This document shows, one piece after another, positions 10,401 through 20,304 of a stretch of 64,000 bases of DNA (its first letter is position 1; every line of letters starts with the position of its first letter). This DNA is from Porphyridium purpureum (taxonomy: Eukaryota; Rhodophyta; Bangiophyceae; Porphyridiales; Porphyridiaceae). A program made the translations under genes and the position numbers. The stretch covers positions 2,046,001 to 2,110,000 of the forward strand of contig VRMN01000002.1 in the NCBI GenBank assembly GCA_008690995.1, read 5' to 3'. The notes beneath the pieces were generated by a model that ran no database searches, had not been told where the DNA came from, and saw nothing but the letters and a program-made list of their open reading frames with translations.

Positions 10401-12203
10401 ATGGGCTCCGCAACACAGCAGCGGATACGTGTTTGGGTGACGGGCGCTGCGGCGGTCTCGCTCGCGTCAACGGCCGCAGTGCTGTACCGCGATCGCGACC
10501 CGGCATCGGTGCGGATGGACTGGCCGGTGCCGTTGGAGCTCGCCTACCGGCGCGTGTTTGTGCTGCGCACTGCAGCACAACTATCATGGCGCTTGCTCCG
10601 GTTCCGCCGGGTAGAAGCGGATCTCGACGAACCGCGCGTGGCGCAGTGGCACGCTGAGACGGCCGCGCACTGTGCGCGCGCGTGCTCGCGGCTTGGTGGG
10701 CTGTACGTGAAGCTCGCCCAGGCGATCAGCTCGATGCCGGGCTCGCTGCGCGGTGAGTACATGGACGCGCTGCTACCTTTGACAGATTCGGCGGCATGCT
10801 CGAGCTGGCAGCACGCCAAAATGGCCATCGAGCGTGAGCTGCAGCGCCCACTCGGCGAGCTGTTCAGCCGCGTCGATACCACACCATTGGCCTGCGCGTC
10901 CATTGCACAGACGCATCGCGCGGTGCTTCGATCGGACGAGGGACATCAAGACACAGAGTCGGTAGGGGCGACTGATGCCGCGGACGTGGTCGTCAAGGTG
11001 CAGCACTTCCGCATCAAGGAGCAAATGGTTTCGGACTTGCGCATGTTGCACGCGGTGTTGTGGTGCGCTGGGTTCTGGCGAGACGTGGATAGAAAAGTGC
11101 TACGATTTCTGATCAAGACGCTTGATGGACTTGAACGCGACCTGCTCACCGAACTCGACTTTGTGGCAGAACGCAGCAACGCCGACGCTGTTCGACCCTT
11201 TTTCGAAAAATACGCGGCCAATCAGGTCACCGTCCCGCGAATGTACCCGGCGTACAGCACGGATCGCGTGCTGACGATGGAGCGCATCCCCGGCCGCCGT
11301 ATCGACGATGCTGTGGCCGACATGAGCCCCGAGGAACGTAGGCAAGTCTCTGACGCACTGGCAGAGTGCCTGTCTGTGATGCTGTTCCGGGCTGGCTTAT
11401 TCCACGCTGATCTGCATGCAGCCAATGTTTTTGCCGTACAGGACAGCGCACATGAGCGCGAAGCGCCCACAAGCGACGCGGCGGGGGCCCCGAAGGCACG
11501 CCACTTTCGCATTGCCCTTCTCGATCACGCGCAATATTGTCGCATCGACCGCGACGCACGGCTGCGGATGTGCGAGATGATTGCGAGCACTTCATACTCT
11601 TTTAACGACCACCTGCTCGCGCTGGTTCAAGACAACGATGCCGCTTCGAATGGCTCGCCTGCCGAAAGCAAGCAAGCGCGTCAACCTGGATTTGACGAAC
11701 TTGTTCTAGGAATGATGCTGCGCCCGGAATTTCTACTCCGAGCTGTGCAACTTAGCGCCGAAGAGAGGAGAGCTGTGCGCGAGCACTTGCAGGGGTCGTT
11801 TGCGGTGTTTCTGGATGGCGACCCCAGCGACGTTGCGCTGCGGTCGAGCCGAGCGCGACGGAACGGCGGCGCGGCAGACGATGAGGAGGATGTGCTGCAA
11901 GGCGCGGACACGGACCAGCAGCACCGTGCGCTGGTCCTCATTCGTTCCGTAGCTCTGGGGCACGAGCTGCACAAGCGTGTGGTCGGGGACCGCAAGCAGG
12001 CTCGATTCCAGCGGTCGCTCATCTACGTGTGGGACGCGCTGGACGAGTACCACGCCGGGTACACGTTTCCGCTGGACGCGATTGTGCACCCCGTGGTGTT
12101 CAATCTTCTGTACATCTTCCACTGGTCCAGTCTGCAGCTGCTGGGCCTGAGCCTCGACCGCATGACGCGCGCCGCACCGGCCACGCCATCCGGCTCCTCG
12201 TAG
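10401..12203 (+). CDS. ABC1/UbiB (ADCK1/5-type) atypical kinase
   Basis: This 600-residue protein belongs to the ABC1/ADCK/UbiB atypical kinase family, which supports ubiquinone and lipid metabolism in mitochondria or plastids. The open frame begins at TTG 10341, but the first ATG, 10401, opens a hydrophobic N-terminus (VWVTGAAAVSLASTAAVLY) suitable as an anchor or signal. Visible family parts are YVKLAQAISSMPG (the KxGQ position), TPLACASIAQTHRA (the Ala-rich loop), VVVKVQH (the catalytic Lys), ELDFVAERSNAD, LFHADLHAANVF (the catalytic loop) and IALLDHAQ (the metal-binding Asp). Two signatures deviate: KxGQ reads K-L-A-Q, and the DFG-equivalent is D-H-A where ADCK1/5 usually has D-H-G. Overall it looks nearest ADCK1/5. 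Whether it phosphorylates anything is unknown. Confidence 0.9.
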   Translation: MGSATQQRIRVWVTGAAAVSLASTAAVLYRDRDPASVRMDWPVPLELAYRRVFVLRTAAQLSWRLLRFRRVEADLDEPRVAQWHAETAAHCARACSRLGGLYVKLAQAISSMPGSLRGEYMDALLPLTDSAACSSWQHAKMAIERELQRPLGELFSRVDTTPLACASIAQTHRAVLRSDEGHQDTESVGATDAADVVVKVQHFRIKEQMVSDLRMLHAVLWCAGFWRDVDRKVLRFLIKTLDGLERDLLTELDFVAERSNADAVRPFFEKYAANQVTVPRMYPAYSTDRVLTMERIPGRRIDDAVADMSPEERRQVSDALAECLSVMLFRAGLFHADLHAANVFAVQDSAHEREAPTSDAAGAPKARHFRIALLDHAQYCRIDRDARLRMCEMIASTSYSFNDHLLALVQDNDAASNGSPAESKQARQPGFDELVLGMMLRPEFLLRAVQLSAEERRAVREHLQGSFAVFLDGDPSDVALRSSRARRNGGAADDEEDVLQGADTDQQHRALVLIRSVALGHELHKRVVGDRKQARFQRSLIYVWDALDEYHAGYTFPLDAIVHPVVFNLLYIFHWSSLQLLGLSLDRMTRAAPATPSGSS

Positions 12204-12638
12204 CGCATCGTCCCCACCAACCCGTGCTCCGCCCCCTCGTTTCATTGCGCCACGCGAACGTCCCGCTGTACCTCGCTCGCAAGCATCCTGTACCCACCGT
12301 ACCCACCGTACCCACCGTACCTGCACTGTCCTTTTCTCTGATTTTGCAGCGCAATTCGAACAGAACGAACGAGGGAGGCGCGCGCGCATAGGACGTTGTG
12401 TGTGTGTGCCATCAGGTGGTGTGCACTTTGTAGCAAAACAGGCGTGATTAATGCGAAGTTGACGTTTGGACGCGTTGACCGGCAGAAGCAAAGAAAGAAA
12501 GGAAAGAACGGAGAATGCGAGCGTCAGGAATAGCTGTGGTTGTGAGAGTAAGCGGTGAGGGGGGGGGGGAGAGAAAAAGTGGGGGTGGATGGGAGGATGT
12601 GGAGGTCGGGTGGGGTGGAAAAGGAAGGGGGGGATGGG
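12204..12638. other. Intergenic 435 bp with a 9-bp tandem repeat
   Basis: This separates the ADCK gene from the FRAY kinase on the same strand. It contains three and a half copies of GTACCCACC at 12291-12322 and a purine-rich stretch with a long G run near 12560. The G-rich part is probably the kinase 5' UTR. Nothing coding is supported. Confidence 0.6.
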
Positions 12639-15089
12639 ATGGCGTCGCCGTCGCCGAACCAGCGGAAGATGTACCCGTCTGACGCGCTGCATTACGAGCT
12701 GCGCGAGCAGATTGGACAGGGCAGTACCGCCACGGTGTACCGCGCGTGGTGCGATGCCACCAAGGAGGAGGTCGCCATCAAGGTGTATGATCTCGAGGTG
12801 TTCCAGGCATCGCTCGAGGAAATCGGAAAGGAAATACAGGTCATGTCCCTCTCGTCTCACCCAAACGTGCTCCCGTACTCGGTCTCGTTTGTGCACGGCC
12901 ATGACTTGTGGGTCGTCATGCCGTTGCTCACAGGAGGCTCCGTGCTCTCCCTCGTCAAGAATATGTTCCACAAGGGCCTGGACGAGAACCTCGCGCAATA
13001 CATTTTGCACGAGGCCTTGCGCGGCCTGGAGTACTTTCACAGCCAGGGCCAAATGCACCGCGACATCAAGGCGGGCAATATCTTGCTAGATAGCAAGGGC
13101 AACGTGATGCTCAGCGATTATGGTGTGATGGGATGGATGGTGGAAGGCGGCTTGGAGCGCAAAGTGCGGCAAACGTTTGTGGGCACGCCGTGCTGGATGG
13201 CGCCCGAAGTCATGGAGCAGGTGCACGGCTACGACTACAAGGCAGACATTTGGTCATTCGGGATCACGGCCATTGAAATTGCGCAGGGCAGTGCGCCGTA
13301 CATGAATTACCCACCCATGAAAGTGTTGCTGCTGACTCTGCAGAACCCGCCGCCGTCCCTGGAGCCCCATGCGGCGCAGAAGTACTCCAAGGGTTTCAGA
13401 GAAATGTTGGAGTTCTGCCTGCAAAAGGATCCGAAGAAGCGACCGACTGCAGCACAGATGCTGAGACACAAATATTTCAAGAACGTGCGCAAGCCAGCAA
13501 ATCTGCCGGAGCTTATCAAGCAAATGCCCCCGTTAGGCTCACGAGCCGGTACGCAACGTGGGTTGTACCAGCAACTGCAAAAAGTCGCACAGGGCCAAAA
13601 AAGCGGGATTTGGGATCTGCAGATGAAAGGCCAGGGCTGGGACTTTGACGACGAGAATGATGCGAACGAGGCAGACGAAGACGGCCAGGCCAGCGGTGAG
13701 CAGTCAGCTTCAGAGGGAAGGACACCCAATGACGCGGACAGCAGTTTTGGCTCGTCTGTAACCGCAACGGCGACGGCCACAGCTGGGTTGAGGCAGGTTC
13801 AACGGATAAACTCACAAGATGCGGGAGGTGGCGGCGCGGTACCGACGGACAGGAGTGGCTCTGATGTGCGCGCTTCTGCACCTGGCAACCTGAACATCGC
13901 TGGCGGAACCGCAGCGACAGCACCATCTGCGGCACCAGGTCCAGAACCTGCACCTGCTCACGCTTTAGCTTCGATTCATCCTGTTGTGGTCGTGACTCCT
14001 TCGCTGCCGCCACTGGGACCAGGAGGGACGCCCGCGGCGATTCCTCCGCATGTGCCAGAGCAACTTTCATTCAACGTGAATAATGTCAATGCGAAGGATT
14101 CCGCGGTGACGGATGGAGAAGACAGTTCAAGGAGTGGAGCTGCGTCGAGATCAATTCGAAAAGGCCGCTTTTTCGTGTCGGAAATGAACCTGAATAATCT
14201 GAGTCATTCCGAAAGCGGCACATCGCTGCACAACGCTGCAGCAGAAGGCCGAGAGGTGTTTGCCAATTCAGACGGCAATTTGCGCGCTTTGGAAACGAAA
14301 GCATCTGCGCCCGTGTCGAAACCATCGCCCTTGGTGACTGCGTCAATCACACCATCACATTCAAAATCTGGCGGGCCCTCAGATCCATTGAACCCAAATC
14401 TTGTGGTCGCAGGGAGAACAAAGCCGCAATCGATGGAACGTAAACAAGCAATTTATGCGAATGTGGGTAGCGCTGTGTCGGGTCCGAAGGAAGAGACATA
14501 TTTGCATGGCATACCGATGCACATGGTAGCGGAAAGCAAAAGCGTAGCCGTGGAGCCTGCTCGTAAAAGTCGCTTTGCAGTGAAGACCGTGGTGGATCAA
14601 GAGTACTTCTCGTCGCAGCCGAACACGCCCGATATCTCGGTGCATGGTCGAAAGCGCTTTGTCGTGAAGGATGTACCGGTCGGAGGTGATTCAGAATTGA
14701 CCACCGCGACCTCAACAACGACCACCACGCTTCAAAAGGCCGTGTCGGAACTGACAGGGGCGAGCAAGGACGCGAGCCGTCCGTCGAGTGGTGAGCGTCG
14801 ATCCCGCTTTGAAGTGAAGGATGCTGACACGAACTTGCAGGATACACATGCGTCACATTCGGTCTCGCGACCAGACTTGACTGCGGGCATAGTTGGCGCG
14901 AGCCCCACCGGGAAAATGGACGTGCTCGGCCTGCTCAGCATGTTGAACGATCAGGTTGCGGAGCTCGTTCGCGAGAACCAGCAGTTGCGACACGAGGTGT
15001 ACGTGCTCAGGCAGGAACAGCAGTACTCACACCTTGTGCAAATGGGTGGTAACGCTCCCGCGGGGGCCGGCAGCGGCGGGACACAATAA
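12639..15089 (+). CDS. STE20-family protein kinase, OSR1/SPAK/FRAY type
   Basis: This is an 816-residue serine/threonine kinase. The kinase domain (about residues 18-300) has a Gly loop (IGQGSTATVYRAW), VAIKV, HRDIKAGNILL, the magnesium motif as S-D-Y-G rather than D-F-G, and the T-loop block FVGTPCWMAPEVMEQ, identical to the WNK-activated loop of OSR1/SPAK. The frame opens at GTG 12555; ATG 12639 (MASPSPNQRKMYP) fits best, and ATG 12597 is possible. The long tail is disordered and holds four basic RFxV motifs: RFFV at 14166, RFAV at 14571, RFVV at 14655 and RFEV at 14805. It ends in a coiled coil (LNDQVAELVRENQQLRHEV). I see no clear CCT domain. The family controls ion balance, cell volume and cytoskeleton in animals, and related kinases occur in plants. 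Confidence 0.9.
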   Translation: MASPSPNQRKMYPSDALHYELREQIGQGSTATVYRAWCDATKEEVAIKVYDLEVFQASLEEIGKEIQVMSLSSHPNVLPYSVSFVHGHDLWVVMPLLTGGSVLSLVKNMFHKGLDENLAQYILHEALRGLEYFHSQGQMHRDIKAGNILLDSKGNVMLSDYGVMGWMVEGGLERKVRQTFVGTPCWMAPEVMEQVHGYDYKADIWSFGITAIEIAQGSAPYMNYPPMKVLLLTLQNPPPSLEPHAAQKYSKGFREMLEFCLQKDPKKRPTAAQMLRHKYFKNVRKPANLPELIKQMPPLGSRAGTQRGLYQQLQKVAQGQKSGIWDLQMKGQGWDFDDENDANEADEDGQASGEQSASEGRTPNDADSSFGSSVTATATATAGLRQVQRINSQDAGGGGAVPTDRSGSDVRASAPGNLNIAGGTAATAPSAAPGPEPAPAHALASIHPVVVVTPSLPPLGPGGTPAAIPPHVPEQLSFNVNNVNAKDSAVTDGEDSSRSGAASRSIRKGRFFVSEMNLNNLSHSESGTSLHNAAAEGREVFANSDGNLRALETKASAPVSKPSPLVTASITPSHSKSGGPSDPLNPNLVVAGRTKPQSMERKQAIYANVGSAVSGPKEETYLHGIPMHMVAESKSVAVEPARKSRFAVKTVVDQEYFSSQPNTPDISVHGRKRFVVKDVPVGGDSELTTATSTTTTTLQKAVSELTGASKDASRPSSGERRSRFEVKDADTNLQDTHASHSVSRPDLTAGIVGASPTGKMDVLGLLSMLNDQVAELVRENQQLRHEVYVLRQEQQYSHLVQMGGNAPAGAGSGGTQ

Positions 15090-15186
15090 AACTTTGATAA
15101 CTCGTGCCGTCATTCTAAATGTATCTTGTCCAAGAGAAATAGATTTCTCAGCAAGCGACCATCACATTAAGGCTTCGCTCTTGTAC

Positions 15187-16545
15187 ATGGCGCCCTCCCG
15201 AGATTCGCTGGCTGCTTCGCCAGCCGCAACGCCGTGTGACAGCGCGTCGCTGTCGTCGTCCATTGTGTTTCTGGACAATGGCGCCGGTGACATCAAGTGT
15301 GCGCGAGTTCCCAGCGATCATTTCTCGGCGGAGGACATCCGCGAAGCTGTGGGCGCGGCGGTACGGATCCCAAACGCAGCATGCCGGCCGCGCGTCGAGG
15401 TACCGGGCGTGCCGCGGCGTGCAGGCAACGTGATGTATGGCTCGGAACTACGCTCGTGCCGTGACTTCTCCGAGATGTCGTTTTCTCGTCCCCACCAGCG
15501 CGGATACGTGTGCAGTTGGGGACTCGAGCTCGACATCTGGTCACATTTGTTGAACAATGAGCAGGCAGTGGACGCACAAGGCACGCACAGAAACGCCATC
15601 ATCACCACGGCGCCGTGCTTCAACCCGGGGCATATGATTCATGCCGAGAGCGAACTTGTGTTTGAGTATTTGGGCTTTCAAAGGTACGTGCAACTCACGT
15701 CGCAGGCTATGCCGGCCTTTGCAGCGTCGACGAGCAGCCACGCATGTGTGGTGCTGGACACTGGGTTTTCTTTCAGTCATGCAGTGCCTGTCATCGATGG
15801 GCGCGTCATATGGCGAGCGGTGCGACGGCTGGATTTAGGAGGCAAGGCGCTCACAAATCAACTCAAGGAAATCATCAGCTTTCGTGCGTACAATATGATG
15901 CGCGATACCGCGGTTGTAAATGCCATCAAAGAGCGCGTTTGTCGTGTGAGCCCGCATTATCTTGCCGAGATTGCGCTCGAAAACAAGAAGCCGAGGTCCA
16001 GAAGGTATACGCCCACCCCAGACTACATGCTCCCAGATGCGACCACTGGCTACAAGGACCCTTTAGGCTTCGTGATCGACCCGGCGAATGTCCCTACACT
16101 CGACCCGACTGCACAGACCCTCGCTCTGACGAATGAGAAGATTTTTATTCCAGAGCTGTTGTTCAGCCCAAGCGACATTGGACTCGGCCAAGCAGGCGTC
16201 GCAGAACTGGTGTGCCAGGCGGTCGAGGCGTGCAGCGCGCACCTGCCGCCAGACGAGGCGATGAGATTGCGCGCACTACTATACGGAAATGTCCAAGTTG
16301 TTGGGGGAAACTCGCTTTTCCCTGGATTCGTCAAGCGATTGCTCGCTGACATGCGACCTCTTGTTCCTGCAGAGATCAAGCTGCAGGTCCTCCGAGCCCC
16401 AGATCCGCAATTAGCCGCACTGGAGGGCAGCATGTTCTTTACGCAGCAATGGATGGAGAGCGGACGCCCGCTGTTTGTGTCCAAGGCAGAGTACGACGAG
16501 TTTGGGCCAAACGTGTGCTACTCACGCTTTCAGAGCTTGGCCTAA
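15187..16545 (+). CDS. ARP6: Actin-related protein 6 (SWR1/SRCAP chromatin remodeller)
   Basis: This 452-residue actin fold protein is assigned to ARP6, the subunit of SWR1-type complexes that helps deposit H2A.Z. Supporting blocks are FLDNGAGDIKC (phosphate-1 loop), RGYVCSWGLELDIW, TTAPCFNPGHMIHAESELVFEYLGF (a family hallmark; TAP...FNP), VVLDTGFSFSHAVPVIDGR (phosphate-2), RRLDLGGKALTNQLKEIISFR, and the C-terminal NVQVVGGNSLFPGFVKRL (adenosine loop). The frame is open from 14956, overlapping the kinase gene, but the first sensible start is ATG 15187, 97 bases after the kinase stop. The close same-strand spacing suggests short UTRs rather than an operon. Confidence 0.9.
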   Translation: MAPSRDSLAASPAATPCDSASLSSSIVFLDNGAGDIKCARVPSDHFSAEDIREAVGAAVRIPNAACRPRVEVPGVPRRAGNVMYGSELRSCRDFSEMSFSRPHQRGYVCSWGLELDIWSHLLNNEQAVDAQGTHRNAIITTAPCFNPGHMIHAESELVFEYLGFQRYVQLTSQAMPAFAASTSSHACVVLDTGFSFSHAVPVIDGRVIWRAVRRLDLGGKALTNQLKEIISFRAYNMMRDTAVVNAIKERVCRVSPHYLAEIALENKKPRSRRYTPTPDYMLPDATTGYKDPLGFVIDPANVPTLDPTAQTLALTNEKIFIPELLFSPSDIGLGQAGVAELVCQAVEACSAHLPPDEAMRLRALLYGNVQVVGGNSLFPGFVKRLLADMRPLVPAEIKLQVLRAPDPQLAALEGSMFFTQQWMESGRPLFVSKAEYDEFGPNVCYSRFQSLA

Positions 16546-16719
16546 ATGTCTGCTTGTTGCTCGCGTCCTTCAATTGAAAAGCGTCACGCAGTTCATAAGC
16601 AAACGTATGTATTTTAGTATGTACAGGCGCTGGCATTGGGGGTTCGGGTGTTTGGTGTGAAGGTTGAGCAGAAGGCGCGCCAGAAGCAACTGCATGTCTG
16701 ACGGAGCGCCTAATCAATC

Positions 16720-19700
16720 ATGTACAAACCGGTCGGCGGCGGCGGCCGCAGCGATGGTCATGGTGGCGCCGAGGACCGTCCGCCATTGTTGCAGGCCGGG
16801 GATTCAGGGAGTGATGAGGACGCGGCGTGGGGCGGGCTGGTGAGCAGTACAACGGCCGCGGCGTTGGATGAGAAGGCCGCAACGCATGGGCACACAGTCT
16901 CTTACGCACCTTCGTCGTCCACTTTCATTGCCGAAGGAGGGGCTTCTGGGGGGAGCAGAAATGGTGGCCGTGAATCTGACGGATACACACGTCGCGAGGC
17001 AGGGATGCAGAAGTTTCCTGACGCGGCGCCGTCGTTCCCTGATCAGGCCGCCGTGCATAGCACGGCTATGCCCGTGGGCGAGTACTCATCCCGTGCGGGA
17101 AGTAGCAGTCGTGTCATCGATCTGTTTGTCCGGGTTCGCAACTGGCTTTCGCGCTGGATTCGGCAGCCAATCTTTTGGGTCGCTTTGGTGCTAGCAATAG
17201 GACTGATTGTGGTTGTCACGCATGCGAGTGGGAAGCGGCCTGCTTATTCGACCCCGGGGCCAGGCATTGCGAGTGGTCCAGGAGGTGTTGGCGATGAGGG
17301 TAACGAGTATGACATCGCAGGGATAGGTGGTCTCGGCGGCGGCGCGTCTCCTCGAGGTATCCCGCTGTCTGGATTTACGGTAACGGAGGGGATGATCTAT
17401 GTACTGAAACCAAAGCCCGGTGCACTAGGAATGGGAACAAGTGTTAAACTTGGAGTGCCGCGTTCGTTTTTGAATGTGCCCTTCATCGTCACTGTTATAT
17501 TCACGCGTGCAGATGCACAGTCTACGCTCCTACATATGCCCGGCTCCGAGTACGAGAACAATTGGTTTGCATTTCGCTTGAGCGAGGATGAAACGGCGTT
17601 AGAATTGTACCAGCCATCGTTCAATGTGCGCGTGGCTTCGCAAGGCTCGGAGCTTGAGGAGGCGTACAAAGAGGGCGTTGCGCGAGGGGCGCTCGTCAAA
17701 TTTGGCACGGCACAGGCCGAAGGATTTGATGGCTACATCATTGATTCCGACGAGTACATGGCGTACGGCTTTCTTGTCTTCCCGCACCTGCGGATGATGT
17801 CGCCAGATTTTGTGGATGTGCTCGTGTTTGAGCGCAATCTGAACATGCAGTATGACGTCACGGTGTCCGACCAGTCTGGCTCTGGTTCTCAAGCGTACGC
17901 GCGCCTGCAATTCTCGCTTATTCAGTTGCCCGATAGTGGAAAGCTAATGAAAGCACGCCCAGCCGACTCACGCATCGGGTATTTCACACAGAGCTACTTC
18001 ATGCTTGATACACCGACGGTCAGGCATCGGAGAAAGGATATTATCCACCGCTGGAATCTCCGATCGGCAAACGGTAGATCAGAAATTGTGTATTACATAG
18101 ACCCAACGGTCCCGGAGGCGTATCGTGCGACGGTAAAGGCCGGTATTGAGGCGTGGAACAAGGCTCTTGAGGCCGCTGGATTGTCGGACCACGAGGAAGT
18201 GGAGAAAATCATTCGCGCGGTTTCTCCGGGTGACGCAGATTGGCCGCAAGACTATCATCCGGGAGATGTCAAATACAGTTCCATTTCGTGGGCTCCGTCC
18301 CTCTATGAGACATTTGCACTCGGTCCGTCTGACAGCGATCCGCGTACTGGCGAAATTTTGCAGGCCGATATTGTCTTTACTCACAGTTGGATTCGCGCGT
18401 GGTATTCCGAGTTCGAGACATTCCTTGGCATGGACGATTGGATTGCGGATGTTGATGATACGGATCGCGCGGCAGCGTCCGATGGCCACTCTACCTTCGA
18501 CTTCATTTCATCACGGATTCGGCATGCGTTTGGAGGCGCAAGTTCTGTACCCAATGCGCGCAGAAACTCTGGTGACGGATCAGAATGGCCACAGGATTAT
18601 GGATTTGCATCACTCTCGGAAATGAATGGCAAAGCTCAAGCGCAGACTTTACCACTGTCAGGAATGAAACCAGAGCGAGCGCGGCAAGTGCAGACTTTTC
18701 GTGCCGTTGATGATTCAGAACTGGATATTCATTTTGTGCGGCACTTGGGATCTCTCGCCAGGCATCATGCACACCAAGAGATGGTGCGGTCGCTACTAGA
18801 ATCCAACGGCTCAGTCTTTCTCTCTGAATACAGGATGCGAGCTGTCGAAAAGTTTGATGAGTTCATGCATGCCGCGCTGAAGGCGGTGGTAATGCACGAA
18901 GTTGGCCACACGTTAGGCCTACGTCACAACTTTCGGGCTTCAGCAAACACACCATGGGCCCAGCTGTCGAACGCCTCGTACGTGGCCGAGCATGGCATTT
19001 GTACGAGTGTGATGGACTACATTGCGTTGCATGTGCAAGCCGACCCTGCACGCCAAACTGAGTATTTCATGACAGTCATTGGCGACTATGATATTGCGGC
19101 CATCAAGTACGGCTATGCGCACCCGGATACTGGCACCCGGCAAGAGCTGGAGGATTTCGCGCGTCACACCGTTGAAAGCGGCTTACTTTTCATGACCGAT
19201 GAAGACGATCCTTCGGTGATGGGTGAGGATCCCTTCTCGAGCACATTTGATCTCAGCGATGACCTTGTTGCGTTTGCAGAAAACCAGTTAGAGTTGGCCG
19301 AGAAGCTTCTCGCGCATCTTCTAGAACGCGCCAGTGTCATGAATGAGCGGTATACGGATGTCACAACAGACTTCATGACAATACACAAGAGTGTGTTGCG
19401 GAGCCTCGATTACGTGGTGAAGCTCATTGGTGGAGTCGAATCTGTGCGGTTTCGCGCACAATCTGGCAAGGAGCCAAAGGCTGCAGTTGACGCGGTGACT
19501 GAGCGCGCCGCTGTGGAGCTCTTGCTTCGCGTGCTGAACCCAGTCGACGGCTTCTTGGGGGTGAAGAGCATGTCTCGATTCGCACCTTTCCTGGTGCAAG
19601 AGTTTGGGAGCTGTGACGCCGGCGCCAGTGCATGCTTTGGCTTCCAGTCGGTCAGTGCGTTGGACATCGCGCGGTCGTTCCGATTTGGCCTCTTTCAAAA

Positions 19701-20211
19701 GCTTCTGCATCCCCTTCGCATCGAGCGTATGCAGCGAAACCTGCTGCTACGCATGTCGGCGTCGCGGCCAGACGCGGGTAGCAGCCAGACGCTTGTCAAG
19801 CCGTTACATGCGCTCGAGATCTTCCACCGCGTCGGCGATGTCTTTTTCAAATCTCTTCTGGAAGCCCGGCAGTATGAGCGAGACGACGCACAGACCGCTC
19901 GTACACAGGATATCAACGAGACCGAGCTTGAGGCGCTGGCATACGCGCACGCGCGGATGGACTGGGTCGATTGGCTTTACCTAATGCTGGAGACTGGGTT
20001 GAACATACAGCCTGGATACATCAAGTCGCCTCTATCAGCGGAGCTCACGCGCCTCAGCGACATAGTGGCGGAGGCAGGCACGCACTATCGAACATCCGCG
20101 TGCTCGGGCCTTGCTTACTTTGAGTACCCGCTGAGCTCGGCTTGTGCATTGCGTAGTGAACTGTCAGCGCTTTCCTTGAAGCTTGGCGACTTCTTATCTC
20201 CGCATAAGTGA
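16720..20211 (+). CDS. Membrane-anchored metzincin zinc protease (DUF5117/DUF5118-like)
   Basis: This is a 1,163-residue type II membrane protease. About 145 polar, Gly/Ser-rich residues precede a single helix (FWVALVLAIGLIVVVTH, about residues 150-167), so the large C-terminal part should face the lumen or outside. The zinc site is HEVGHTLGLRH (His726, Glu727, His730, His736), and the Met-turn SVMDY has Met765; this is the metzincin arrangement. The HNFRAS extension after the third His and the upstream YYIDPTVPEAYRATVKAGIEAWN block match the large zinc-dependent metalloproteases with DUF5117/DUF5118 that are common in bacteria. The start ATG 16720 is clear. The substrate is unknown; surface or cell-matrix processing is a guess. 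Confidence 0.85.
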   Translation: MYKPVGGGGRSDGHGGAEDRPPLLQAGDSGSDEDAAWGGLVSSTTAAALDEKAATHGHTVSYAPSSSTFIAEGGASGGSRNGGRESDGYTRREAGMQKFPDAAPSFPDQAAVHSTAMPVGEYSSRAGSSSRVIDLFVRVRNWLSRWIRQPIFWVALVLAIGLIVVVTHASGKRPAYSTPGPGIASGPGGVGDEGNEYDIAGIGGLGGGASPRGIPLSGFTVTEGMIYVLKPKPGALGMGTSVKLGVPRSFLNVPFIVTVIFTRADAQSTLLHMPGSEYENNWFAFRLSEDETALELYQPSFNVRVASQGSELEEAYKEGVARGALVKFGTAQAEGFDGYIIDSDEYMAYGFLVFPHLRMMSPDFVDVLVFERNLNMQYDVTVSDQSGSGSQAYARLQFSLIQLPDSGKLMKARPADSRIGYFTQSYFMLDTPTVRHRRKDIIHRWNLRSANGRSEIVYYIDPTVPEAYRATVKAGIEAWNKALEAAGLSDHEEVEKIIRAVSPGDADWPQDYHPGDVKYSSISWAPSLYETFALGPSDSDPRTGEILQADIVFTHSWIRAWYSEFETFLGMDDWIADVDDTDRAAASDGHSTFDFISSRIRHAFGGASSVPNARRNSGDGSEWPQDYGFASLSEMNGKAQAQTLPLSGMKPERARQVQTFRAVDDSELDIHFVRHLGSLARHHAHQEMVRSLLESNGSVFLSEYRMRAVEKFDEFMHAALKAVVMHEVGHTLGLRHNFRASANTPWAQLSNASYVAEHGICTSVMDYIALHVQADPARQTEYFMTVIGDYDIAAIKYGYAHPDTGTRQELEDFARHTVESGLLFMTDEDDPSVMGEDPFSSTFDLSDDLVAFAENQLELAEKLLAHLLERASVMNERYTDVTTDFMTIHKSVLRSLDYVVKLIGGVESVRFRAQSGKEPKAAVDAVTERAAVELLLRVLNPVDGFLGVKSMSRFAPFLVQEFGSCDAGASACFGFQSVSALDIARSFRFGLFQKLLHPLRIERMQRNLLLRMSASRPDAGSSQTLVKPLHALEIFHRVGDVFFKSLLEARQYERDDAQTARTQDINETELEALAYAHARMDWVDWLYLMLETGLNIQPGYIKSPLSAELTRLSDIVAEAGTHYRTSACSGLAYFEYPLSSACALRSELSALSLKLGDFLSPHK

Positions 20212-20304
20212 TCAAAAGCGATGGTGGATGAGTTTGCTGGCATTTCAAAGTGGTTCGGCTACATATACCGACTCGAAGCCAGCTGAAATAAAAGAATGCA
20301 TTTT

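Noticed and set aside
11733-13058. A 441-codon minus-strand frame spanning two genes
   Set aside because: It is antisense to both the ADCK and FRAY kinase genes and crosses a low-complexity spacer.
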